A stretch of DNA of 6,264 nt from WHTB01 sp050699035 (GCA_050699035.1 JBOHDE010000225.1:1-6264), one strand, 5' to 3'; shown: positions 1-6,264, counted from the first letter of the stretch. Numbers and translations: made by a program. Notes: generated by a model from the letters alone, not told the origin.

Positions 1-18
1 GCCGCCAACTCGTCACAC

Positions 19-1095
19 TCAACGGACGACGCGGCCGCGGAGGATGATGCGCGCCGGCGCGCTCAGCACACCCAGGTCGGCCAGCGGGTCCTCGGCGTAC
101 ACGACGAGGTCGGCCGGCGCGCCCTCCTCGAGGGTCGCATTGAGGCCGAGCCACTCGCGCGCCCGCCAGCTCCCCGCGGCCAGCGCGTCGTACGTCGACA
201 TCCCGTAGGCCGTCAGCTCCTGGACCTCCTCGCCGACCAGGCCGTGCGGAAGCACGCCACCCGCGTCAGTGCCGGCGTAGATCTGGACGCCCGCCTCGTA
301 CGCCGCGCCGATGGTCTCCCGGCGTCGCTCGAACAGCCCGGTCATCGTCCCCGCGTACGCCGGGAACTTGGCCTCGGCCTGCGCGGCGTACGCCGGGAAC
401 TCCTCGATGTTCTTGACCGTCGGCACCAGCGCGACACCGCTCGCCGCCATCATGTCGACGAGGTCGACAGTCAGCCCGGTGCCGTGCTCGATGCAGTCGA
501 TGCCAGAGCCGATCAGGTCGGCCATGCCCGCCTCGCCGAAGACGTGTGCGGTGACCCGCGCGCCCTCCGCATGCGCCGCCTTCATCGCCGCGTCGAGCGC
601 CTCGCGTGGCCAGAGCGGTGCCAGGTCGCCGACGCCCCGGTCGATCCAGTCGCCGACCAGCTTGACCCAGCCGTCGCCGCGGCGCGCCTCCTGGACGACG
701 TACGCCGTGAGTTCGCCGGGCTCGATCTCGTGCGCGTAGTTGCGGATGTAGCGCATCGGCCGGGCGATGTGCTTGCCGGCCCGGATGATCCGGGGCAGGT
801 CCTCGCGGTCGTCGATCCAGTGCGTGTCGACGGGAGCGCCGCAGTCACGAAGGAGCAGGGCGCCCGCATCCCGGTCGGTCAACGCCTGCTTCTCAGCCAC
901 GTCGTCCGGCACACCGCCCCGCGAGTCGAGGCCGACATGGCAGTGGGCGTCGACGAGCCCGGGGATGATCCAGCCTTCGGCCACCGTGGTCGCTTCGGAC
1001 GGGGCGTCATAGGTGATCCGCCCGTCGACGACGTACACGTCTCGCCGGTCCCCGTCGGGCAGCACGGTCCCTCGTACGCGCAGAGCCTCAGTCAT
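19..1095 (-). CDS. Metal-dependent amidohydrolase, imidazolonepropionase-like
   Basis: This 358-residue protein has the layout of the amidohydrolase superfamily (COG1228-like, imidazolonepropionase/prolidase-type TIM barrels). A short beta-sandwich segment with the VVDGRI turn (residues 22-27) leads into IIPGLVDAHCH (43-53), whose His51 and His53 form the HxH metal pair. Lys145 in GWVKLVGDW is a candidate carboxylated bridging lysine. His184 (TAHVFGEAG), His204 (IEHGTGL) and Asp277 (AGTDAGG) complete the usual ligand set, so a binuclear hydrolase is plausible. The C-terminal strand EGAPADLVVY (324-333) closes the sandwich. There is no signal peptide or membrane segment, so it is probably cytosolic. 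At 358 residues it is somewhat short for the group (roughly 380-430) but looks complete. The ATG at 1095 is the first start in frame and has no clear Shine-Dalgarno; a TANNNT box lies 8 nt upstream. The stop is TGA at 21-19. The substrate cannot be read from sequence: peptidase, lactamase or cyclic-amide hydrolase activity are all possible. The fold assignment is secure and the specific function is not. Confidence 0.93.
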   Translation of the reverse strand: MTEALRVRGTVLPDGDRRDVYVVDGRITYDAPSEATTVAEGWIIPGLVDAHCHVGLDSRGGVPDDVAEKQALTDRDAGALLLRDCGAPVDTHWIDDREDLPRIIRAGKHIARPMRYIRNYAHEIEPGELTAYVVQEARRGDGWVKLVGDWIDRGVGDLAPLWPREALDAAMKAAHAEGARVTAHVFGEAGMADLIGSGIDCIEHGTGLTVDLVDMMAASGVALVPTVKNIEEFPAYAAQAEAKFPAYAGTMTGLFERRRETIGAAYEAGVQIYAGTDAGGVLPHGLVGEEVQELTAYGMSTYDALAAGSWRAREWLGLNATLEEGAPADLVVYAEDPLADLGVLSAPARIILRGRVVR

Positions 1096-1103
1096 GCCAC
1101 GTC

Positions 1104-1109
1104 ACGCTA
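1104..1109 (-). promoter_or_regulatory. Possible -10 box for a leaderless amidohydrolase mRNA
   Basis: Read on the minus strand, TAGCGT (matching the actinobacterial TANNNT consensus) lies 8 nt before the ATG at 1095. That spacing would put the transcription start at or within a base or two of the A of the start codon. No purine-rich ribosome-binding site is visible in that gap (GACGTGGC). Leaderless mRNAs are common in actinobacteria. The -35 side is weak: GGTTCG at 1131-1126 is 16 nt upstream of the box and matches TTGACA poorly. A chance match is quite possible in this GC-rich gap. Confidence 0.35.
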
Positions 1110-1140
1110 CCGGCGGACTCGCCAGCGAACCGCCCGGCCC

Positions 1141-1196
1141 GTTTGGCACGGGGCGCCCCCGTTCCACTAGGTATGGGACGGGGCGCCCCCGTTCCA
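1141..1196. repeat. Two tandem 26-bp palindromic repeat units, 30-bp period
   Basis: Positions 1141-1166 and 1171-1196 match at 24 of 26 bases, differing only at 1143/1173 (t/a) and 1147/1177 (c/g). The last 19 bases of each unit (ACGGGGCGCCCCCGTTCCA) are identical. The units are separated by CTAG. Each contains a near-perfect inverted repeat: ACGGGG, loop CGC, CCCCGT, extended outward past one unmatched pair to TGG...CCA. The hairpins therefore span 1144-1166 and 1174-1196. The array sits between the ffh stop and the amidohydrolase start and overlaps neither gene. Confidence 0.93.
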
Positions 1197-1211
1197 GAAA
1201 ACATGTGGAAC
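1144..1211 (-). terminator. Possible tandem-hairpin terminator or 3'-end stabiliser of ffh
   Basis: Starting about 20 nt after the ffh stop (1232), the minus-strand transcript would pass through GUUCCA-N9-UGGAAC (1211-1191) and then two very stable GC hairpins (1196-1174 and 1166-1144). Neither GC hairpin is followed by a U-run, so this is not a canonical intrinsic terminator. U-less and tandem stem-loops have been proposed as terminators in actinobacteria. A role in mRNA 3'-end protection, as a protein-binding operator, or as a dispersed palindromic repeat fits the sequence equally well. Confidence 0.35.
1191..1211. repeat. Inverted repeat GTTCCA-N9-TGGAAC sharing an arm with the tandem repeat
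   Basis: GTTCCA (1191-1196) is the right arm of the second palindromic unit. Its reverse complement TGGAAC occurs again at 1206-1211, giving a 6-bp inverted repeat with a 9-bp AT-richer spacer (GAAAACATG). The shared arm means that the two hairpins cannot both form fully in the same RNA. The first unit's GTTCCA (1161-1166) is a second possible partner for 1206-1211. Confidence 0.7.
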
Positions 1212-1231
1212 AGAGTCACCCAGTACGGCGG

Positions 1232-2797
1232 TCAGCGGCCCTTGTCCATCAGGTCGCGCAGCTCCGGTGGCAGCTCGAAGTCGGCCGGCAGGTCCGCCTC
1301 CTCGCCACCGACGCCGAAGCCAGCGGCCGGGTTGGCGGCCCGCTCGTTCTTCGCTGCCGCTTCCTGGGCCCGCTTCGCCGGGTTGCCCGAACCGCGCTTC
1401 CCCTTGCCCTTCTTGGCCGCCTGCTTGCCCTTCGACCGCTTTCCCGGGCCGGGCATCCCCGGCATGCCTGGCATCCCCGGCATGCCGCCGCCCTTGGCCA
1501 TCGACTGCATCATCTTGCGGGCCTCGAAGAACCGGTCGACCAGACTGTTGACCTCGCTGACCGCGACACCGGAGCCGCGGGCGATCCGGGACCGGCGGGA
1601 GCCGTCGATCAGCTTGGCGTTGGCCCGCTCGCCCGGTGTCATCGACTGGATGATCGCGGCGATCCGGTCGATGTCGCGCTCGTCGATGTTCTCGATCTGG
1701 TCGCGGATCTGGCCCATCCCCGGCAGCATCCCGAAGATCTTCGACAGCGAGCCCATCTTGCGGACGGCCTGCATCTGCTCGAGGAAGTCGTCGAGCGTGA
1801 ACTCGCCGTCGCCCTTGCCGGCCAGCTTGTCGGCGGCCTTCTGCGCCTGCTCGGCGTCGAACGTCTTCTCGGCCTGCTCGATCAGCGTCAGCATGTCGCC
1901 CATGCCGAGGATTCGCGACGCCATCCGGTCGGGATGGAAGACGTCGAAGTCGGTCAGCTTCTCGCCGGACGACGCGAACATCACCTGACGTCCGGTCACC
2001 TTGGCCACCGACAGAGCGGCGCCACCGCGGGCGTCGCCATCGAGCTTGGTGAGTACGACGCCGTCGAAGCCGACCCCGTCGAGGAACGCCTGGGCGGTAG
2101 TCACGGCGTCCTGCCCGATCATCGCGTCGACGACGAACAAGATCTCGTCCGGCGAGACCGCGTCACGGATGTCGGACGCCTGCTGCATCAGCTCGGCGTC
2201 GATGCCGAGTCGGCCGGCGGTGTCGATCACCACGATGTCGTGCAGGGTGCGCTGCGCCTCCGCCACCCCGCCACGCGAGACCGCCACCGGGTCGCCGACT
2301 CCGTTGCCCGGCTCCGGTGCGTGCACCGTGACGCCGGCCTGACCGCCGACGACCTCCAGCTGGGTGACGGCGTTCGGCCGCTGCAGGTCGGCCGCGACCA
2401 GCATCGGGGTGTGGCCCTGTTCCTTCAGCCAGCGGGCCAGCTTGCCGGCCAGCGTGGTCTTGCCGGAGCCTTGGAGACCGGCCAGCATGATGACCGTGGG
2501 CGGCTTGGACGCCATCCGCAGCCGCCGCGTCTCCCCGCCGAGGATGCCGATCAGCTCCTCGTTGACGATCTTGATGACCTGCTGTGCCGGGTTCAGGGCA
2601 TCGCTCACCTCGGCGCCGCGGGCCCGCTCCTTGATCGCGGCGACGAAGTCCTTGACCACGGGCAGCGCGACGTCGGCCTCGAGCAGGGCGACGCGGATCT
2701 CACGGCAGGTGCTGTCGATGTCGGCGTCGGACAGCCGGCCCTTGCCGCGCAGGGTCTTGAAGGTGGTGGCGAGCCGGTCCTGGAGGGTGACAAACAC
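1232..2797 (-). CDS. ffh: Signal recognition particle protein Ffh (SRP54 GTPase)
   Basis: Ffh binds 4.5S/SRP RNA and nascent signal sequences, then docks with the receptor FtsY to deliver ribosomes to the SecYEG translocon. The 521-residue protein starts with an N-domain helical bundle (residues 1-88). The G-domain follows: P-loop GLQGSGKTT (107-115), DLQRPNAVTQL (137-147), DTAGR (192-196), TKLDGDARGGA (250-260) and SSGEKLTDF (276-284). The M-domain begins near 330, with the methionine-rich finger KIFGMLPGMG (353-362) and the RNA-binding helices RIARGSGV (404-411) and NSLVDRFFEARKMM (417-430). An MPG-repeat, lysine-rich tail (about 438-470) and an acidic end follow. I chose the GTG at 2797: VFVTLQDRLATTFK matches the usual Ffh start (MFDTLSDRL-like), and GAGGA lies 10 nt upstream. 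The in-frame ATG at 2848 would add 17 residues with no family resemblance. The length is normal for actinobacteria. A weak TACCCT at 2855-2850 is the only -10-like box upstream. Confidence 0.97.
   Translation of the reverse strand: MFVTLQDRLATTFKTLRGKGRLSDADIDSTCREIRVALLEADVALPVVKDFVAAIKERARGAEVSDALNPAQQVIKIVNEELIGILGGETRRLRMASKPPTVIMLAGLQGSGKTTLAGKLARWLKEQGHTPMLVAADLQRPNAVTQLEVVGGQAGVTVHAPEPGNGVGDPVAVSRGGVAEAQRTLHDIVVIDTAGRLGIDAELMQQASDIRDAVSPDEILFVVDAMIGQDAVTTAQAFLDGVGFDGVVLTKLDGDARGGAALSVAKVTGRQVMFASSGEKLTDFDVFHPDRMASRILGMGDMLTLIEQAEKTFDAEQAQKAADKLAGKGDGEFTLDDFLEQMQAVRKMGSLSKIFGMLPGMGQIRDQIENIDERDIDRIAAIIQSMTPGERANAKLIDGSRRSRIARGSGVAVSEVNSLVDRFFEARKMMQSMAKGGGMPGMPGMPGMPGPGKRSKGKQAAKKGKGKRGSGNPAKRAQEAAAKNERAANPAAGFGVGGEEADLPADFELPPELRDLMDKGR
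1452..1486 (-). repeat. Short in-gene tandem repeat encoding the Ffh Met-Pro-Gly tail
   Basis: GGCATCCCCGGCATGCC occurs at 1452-1468 and again at 1470-1486, an exact 17-bp repeat with an 18-bp period. It encodes the core of MPGMPGMPGMPGPGK at residues 439-453 of Ffh. The 18-bp period keeps frame, so gain or loss of a unit would change the tail by six residues without disrupting the gene. Confidence 0.85.
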
Positions 2798-2807
2798 GGG
2801 TAAGGGG

Positions 2808-2812
2808 TCCTC
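2808..2812 (-). promoter_or_regulatory. Probable ribosome-binding site of ffh
   Basis: GAGGA on the minus strand lies 10 nt upstream of the GTG at 2797. The spacing is slightly long, but it is the only purine-rich stretch just upstream. Together with the N-terminal family match it supports the GTG start over the ATG at 2848. Confidence 0.55.
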
Positions 2813-2833
2813 GGGGCGCTGAAGGTGTGTACG

Positions 2834-2846
2834 GCGGACGATCCGC
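2834..2846 (-). other. Small inverted repeat in the dnaE2-ffh gap
   Basis: GCGGA (2834-2838) and TCCGC (2842-2846) pair around a 3-nt loop in the 95-bp gap between the dnaE2 stop and the ffh start. No U-run follows on either strand, so it is not a convincing terminator. It may be a minor leader structure or chance in GC-rich DNA. No strong promoter was found in the gap either; TACCCT at 2855-2850 lacks a fitting -35. Confidence 0.3.
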
Positions 2847-2892
2847 ACCAGGGTACGTCAGGCCCCTCCGACCCCCCGCCGAGCGCACACTC

Positions 2893-5800
2893 CTAGTGGA
2901 AGTCGCGGGAGGTCGTACGGGCATTGATCGGCAGCCGCTCGAGCCGGTCCGCGACCAGGTTGGTCACCCCCTCGGCCCGCTCGACCCGGCCGCGGACGAC
3001 GAGCGCCGACGACTCGCGGGCCACCCGGCGGTAGCGGTTCCACACCCCTTCGGAGCAGACCACGTTGACCAGCCCCGTCTCGTCCTCGAGGTTGAGGAAC
3101 GTGACGCCGCCCGCCGTCGCCGGGCGCTGCCGGTGGGTGACGACACCGCCGACGCGTACCCGCCGACCCGCCTCCGCGGTCACCAGCGCCACCGCGGACA
3201 GCACCCCCCGGGCCTGGAGGTCGATCCTGACGTGCTCGATCGGGTGGCTGGTCGGCGAGATGCCGGTCGACCACAGGTCCGCCATCGTCTGCTCGGGCGG
3301 CGTGATGTCGGGCAGCACCGGCGGACGGCCGTCGCCGGAGACCGCCAGCTGGTCGATGCGCACCTGCGCCGCCCGGCCGGCCTCCCACAGCGACTGCCGC
3401 CGGGACAGCCCGAACGAGCCGAAGACGCCGGCGGTCGCCAGCGCCTCGACCTGGGCGGTGGTCATCGGGACCCGGCGCACGACGTCGGCCATGTCGGTGT
3501 AGCCGCGCCTCGCCCGCTCGTCGACGAGCCGGGTAGCAAGCTCGGTGCCGATCGAGGTGACCTGGGACAGCCCGAGCCGGACCGCGAAACCGCCGTCGCG
3601 CCGATGGGTGTCGGAGTCGAACGACGCGTCCGGGTCGTACTCCCCCACCGGCGGCTGGTCCCGATCGAGACAGCCGGGGTCGCCCACCGGCACCGGGCCG
3701 TCGACCGGCTCCAGCACCGCGTGCACCCCGGACCGCGCGAGGTCGGGCTGGCGTACGTCGACACCGTGCCGGCGGGCGTCGGCCACCAGCGACTGCGGCG
3801 AGTAGAACCCCATCGGCTGCGCCCGCAGCAGCGCCGCCAGGAACGCCGCCGGATAGTGCAGCCGCAGCCAGGTCGACACGTAGACCAGCAACGCGAAGCT
3901 GATCGAGTGGCTCTCGGCGAAACCGAAGTTCGCGAACGCCTCGATCTTCAGGTAGATCTCGTCCGCGAGGTCACCGGTGATGCCGTTGTCGGCCATCCCG
4001 GCGTACAGCTTGTCGCGCAGGGACGAGATCTTCTCGACGCCGCGCTTGGACCCCATCGCCCGGCGCAGCAGGTCGGCGTCGTCACCGCTGCAGCCGCCGA
4101 CCGCCATCGCGATCTGCATCAGCTGCTCCTGGAACAGCGGCACGCCGAGGGTTCGTCGCAGCACCGGCTCGAGGGCGGGATGCAGGTAGGTCACCGGCTC
4201 CTTGCCCAGCTTGCGGCGGATGTACGGGTGCACGGCACCGCCTTGGATCGGGCCCGGCCGGATCAGCGCGACCTCGATCACCAGGTCGTAGAACGCCCGT
4301 GGCCGCAGCCGCGGCAGGGTGCCGATCTGGGCCCGGCTCTCCACCTGGAACACCCCGATCGAGTCGGCCCGGCAGAGCATGTCGTAGACGCCCGGCTCCT
4401 CCTTGGGGATGGTGTCGAGCGTCCACGTCTCGCCGAGCTGCTCGGCCACCGTGTCCATGGTGTACTGCAGCGCCGCGAGCATGCCGAGGCCGAGCAGGTC
4501 GAACTTCACCAGCCCCATCCACGCGCAGTCGTCCTTGTCCCACTGCAGCACCGTGCGGTTGTCCATCCGGGCATGCTCGATCGGGCACACCTCGCCCACC
4601 GGCCGGTCGGTGAGCACCATCCCGCCGGAGTGGATGCCGAGATGCCGCGGGAACCTCAGCAGCTGCTCGGCGAGCTGCACCACCGGCGCCGGGATGTCGT
4701 GGTCGGACGTGCTCACCACCGCACCCCATGCCTCGACCTGCTTGGACCACGCGTCCTGCTGCCCGGTGCTGTGCCCGAGCGCCTTCGCCATGTCACGCAC
4801 CGCGAGCTTGGGCCGGTAGGTGATCACATTGGCGACCTGGGCGGCGTTGCGTCTGCCGTACTTCTCGTAGACGTGCTGGATCACCTCCTCCCGCCGGTCG
4901 GAGTCGAAGTCGACGTCGATGTCGGGCTCCTCGTCACGGGTGGTCGACAGGAACCGCTCGAACGGCAGGTCGAAGAAGACCGGGTCGACCGCGGTGATGC
5001 CGAGCAGGTAGCAGACTACGGAGTTGGCCGCCGATCCCCTGCCTTGGCAGAGGATGCCGTGCTCCTTTGCGTACGACACGATCTCATGCACGATCAGGAA
5101 GTAGCCGGGAAAGTCCTTGGCCTCGATCACCGCCAGCTCACGCTCGACCCGCTCCTCCGCAACGGGTGCGGTGCCGGGAGGACCGTAGCGTCTCTCCGCG
5201 CCCTGCCGGACCAGCTCACGCAGCCAGCTCATCGGGGTGTGACCGTTCGGGACCTGCTGATGGGGCAGCCGTGGTTTTGCCGCCTGTAAAGGAAAAGCCA
5301 GCTGGTCTGCGAGCTCGACGGTGCGCGACACCGCCCCTGGGTAGCGGGCGAACCGGGCTGCCATCTCCGCACCAGAGCGAAGATGCGCACCACCGGACCC
5401 GGGTAGCCAGCCGTCCAGCTCGGCGAGGCTGCGCCGGGCGCGTACGGCAGCCAGTGCCGCTGCCATCCGGCGCCGCCCGGGAGTGGCGTAGTGGACGTTG
5501 TTGGTGGCGACGACCGGCAGCCCTGACCGCTGCGCCAGCACGGCCAGCGCGTCGTTGTGCGTGGTGTCGGTCGGATGCCCGTGGTCGAACAGCTCCACCA
5601 CCACCTGGTCGCGCCCGAACAGCGCCACCAGCCGGTCGAGCTCACCGGCAGCCACATCGACCCCGCCGGTCGCCAGGGCCTGTCGGACTGCACCCTTGCG
5701 GCACCCGGTGAGCACTAGCAGGTCGTCGCCGGCGCTTCCCGCGATCTCCTCGAGGTCGTAGGTCGGACGGCCTTTCTCCGCTCCGCCCAGCTGGGCGTCG

Positions 5801-6264
5801 GTGATCGCCGCGGCCAGCCGGTGGTAGCCCTCCTTGCCTCTCGCGAGCACGAGCAGGTGGCTGCCCTCAGGGTCGGCCTCGCCGTTCTGCGGCTTGCTCA
5901 GCCCGAGGGACAGCTCCGCGCCGAACACCGTCAGCACCGGGTAGCCGTCGGCCGCATCGGCCATCCGCACGATGCCGTAGAGGCCGTCGTGGTCAGTCAG
6001 TGCCAACGCATGCAGGCCGAGTCGCTCGGCTTCCTCGACCAGCTCCTCCGGATGGCTCGCCCCGTCCAGAAAGCTGAAGTTGGAATGGCAGTGCAGTTCG
6101 GCGTAGGGGACGACCTGGCCGGATGGGCGCTGTGGCCGGTGCTCCTCGGGCGGGGAGTACGGCTGTCGCGACCGCGACCAGGCCGGGCTGTCGCCGCCGT
6201 CGGCATCGACCGGTGGGCCGCCTGGCCGACTGCGGTCGGACAGCCTGCGCTCGAGCTCGGACCA
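2893..6264 (-). CDS. dnaE2: Error-prone DNA polymerase DnaE2 (C-family alpha subunit), 5' end cut by window edge
   Basis: DnaE2 carries out translesion synthesis after DNA damage, usually with ImuA' and ImuB. The frame is open to the window edge: 1,123 residues are visible, starting WSELERRLSDRS, so probably only about 8-10 residues and the promoter are missing. The ATG-like 'start' suggested by ALTDHDG (near 6006) is a TTG leucine codon inside the gene, not the true start. In visible numbering, the PHP domain has YAELHCHSNFSFLDG (54-68), ALTDHDG (88-94), GAELSL (115-120), LTGCRKG (185-191) and TNNVHY (254-259). The palm has QGRGSAANS (407-415), the catalytic pair Asp450/Asp452 in PDIDVDF (447-453), and Asp589 in KFDLLGL (587-593). 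NFGFAESHSISF (779-790) and QPMGFYSPQSLVADARRHGV (816-835) are typical of DnaE2. A helix-hairpin-helix region (about 898-948), an OB-fold (about 1036-1110) and the terminal SRDFH follow. The stop is TAG at 2895-2893. No frameshift or stop interrupts it. ImuA'/ImuB and any LexA box would lie outside the window. Confidence 0.97.
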   Translation of the reverse strand, partial: WSELERRLSDRSRPGGPPVDADGGDSPAWSRSRQPYSPPEEHRPQRPSGQVVPYAELHCHSNFSFLDGASHPEELVEEAERLGLHALALTDHDGLYGIVRMADAADGYPVLTVFGAELSLGLSKPQNGEADPEGSHLLVLARGKEGYHRLAAAITDAQLGGAEKGRPTYDLEEIAGSAGDDLLVLTGCRKGAVRQALATGGVDVAAGELDRLVALFGRDQVVVELFDHGHPTDTTHNDALAVLAQRSGLPVVATNNVHYATPGRRRMAAALAAVRARRSLAELDGWLPGSGGAHLRSGAEMAARFARYPGAVSRTVELADQLAFPLQAAKPRLPHQQVPNGHTPMSWLRELVRQGAERRYGPPGTAPVAEERVERELAVIEAKDFPGYFLIVHEIVSYAKEHGILCQGRGSAANSVVCYLLGITAVDPVFFDLPFERFLSTTRDEEPDIDVDFDSDRREEVIQHVYEKYGRRNAAQVANVITYRPKLAVRDMAKALGHSTGQQDAWSKQVEAWGAVVSTSDHDIPAPVVQLAEQLLRFPRHLGIHSGGMVLTDRPVGEVCPIEHARMDNRTVLQWDKDDCAWMGLVKFDLLGLGMLAALQYTMDTVAEQLGETWTLDTIPKEEPGVYDMLCRADSIGVFQVESRAQIGTLPRLRPRAFYDLVIEVALIRPGPIQGGAVHPYIRRKLGKEPVTYLHPALEPVLRRTLGVPLFQEQLMQIAMAVGGCSGDDADLLRRAMGSKRGVEKISSLRDKLYAGMADNGITGDLADEIYLKIEAFANFGFAESHSISFALLVYVSTWLRLHYPAAFLAALLRAQPMGFYSPQSLVADARRHGVDVRQPDLARSGVHAVLEPVDGPVPVGDPGCLDRDQPPVGEYDPDASFDSDTHRRDGGFAVRLGLSQVTSIGTELATRLVDERARRGYTDMADVVRRVPMTTAQVEALATAGVFGSFGLSRRQSLWEAGRAAQVRIDQLAVSGDGRPPVLPDITPPEQTMADLWSTGISPTSHPIEHVRIDLQARGVLSAVALVTAEAGRRVRVGGVVTHRQRPATAGGVTFLNLEDETGLVNVVCSEGVWNRYRRVARESSALVVRGRVERAEGVTNLVADRLERLPINARTTSRDFH

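Noticed and set aside
244..1170. A 308-residue plus-strand open frame over the amidohydrolase
   Set aside because: It is antisense to a gene with a full set of metal-ligand motifs. Its protein resembles no family and runs into the intergenic repeat.
1141..1211. A CRISPR array or LexA operator in the repeat region
   Set aside because: There are only two units, with a 4-bp spacer and internal palindromes, so it is not a CRISPR array. It does not match the actinobacterial SOS box (CGAAC-N4-GTTCG type).
1013..2803. A 596-residue plus-strand open frame
   Set aside because: It is antisense to ffh and the amidohydrolase start, with the same compositional signature and no domain motifs. Its near-adjacency to the 820-residue frame is coincidental.
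2798..2848. An upstream ATG start for ffh at 2848
   Set aside because: The added residues (MRIVRRTHLQRPEDPLP) do not resemble any Ffh N-terminus, while the GTG at 2797 restores the family start and has a GAGGA upstream.
2827..5289. An 820-residue plus-strand open frame
   Set aside because: It lies wholly antisense to dnaE2, which has intact catalytic motifs. Its translation is His/Arg/Asp/Val/Leu-rich low-complexity text, typical of the opposite strand of high-GC genes, with no recognisable domain.
5275..5300. A small A-rich patch inside dnaE2 as a possible insertion scar
   Set aside because: The reading frame passes through it (AFPLQAAKPRL), and the flanking residues match the expected DnaE2 order with no duplication.
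6004..6006. Start of dnaE2 at the codon before ALTDHDG
   Set aside because: The codon is TTG within the PHP domain, and the frame continues upstream through HCHSNFSFLDG to the window edge.

Overview
The window is high-GC DNA of strongly actinobacterial character. The codons are G/C-ending, and the Ffh protein has the actinobacterial form, with a GTG start, a DLQRPNAVTQL motif and a Met-Pro-Gly/lysine-rich tail. A DnaE2-type polymerase is also present. The Ffh and DnaE2 sequences look most like Nocardioidaceae-type actinomycetes to me, but that is a judgement from memory and no search was run. All three genes lie on the minus strand and fill about 96% of the window.

In transcription order (right to left), the first gene is an almost complete dnaE2 (error-prone C-family DNA polymerase, translesion synthesis). 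It is open to the right edge at 6264 and lacks only a few N-terminal residues and its promoter. A 95-bp gap follows, then ffh (signal recognition particle GTPase). A 136-bp gap holds a conspicuous tandem palindromic repeat and a possible leaderless promoter. The last gene encodes a metal-dependent amidohydrolase of the imidazolonepropionase-like type, which ends 18 bases before the left edge.

The genes do not form one pathway. ffh is an essential housekeeping gene of co-translational membrane targeting. dnaE2 belongs to the DNA-damage response and normally works with ImuA'/ImuB, neither of which is visible here. The amidohydrolase has no clear substrate. The same-strand order allows read-through, but the gaps suggest separate control, particularly between ffh and the amidohydrolase.

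I did not find an undescribed multi-gene system. The items most worth a second look are the 26-bp tandem hairpin repeat with an alternative-pairing arm after ffh, the apparently leaderless start of the amidohydrolase, and an Asp-to-Asn change at a likely PHP-domain metal position of DnaE2. Very long plus-strand ORFs (for example 1013-2803 and 2827-5289) are antisense shadows of the real genes.
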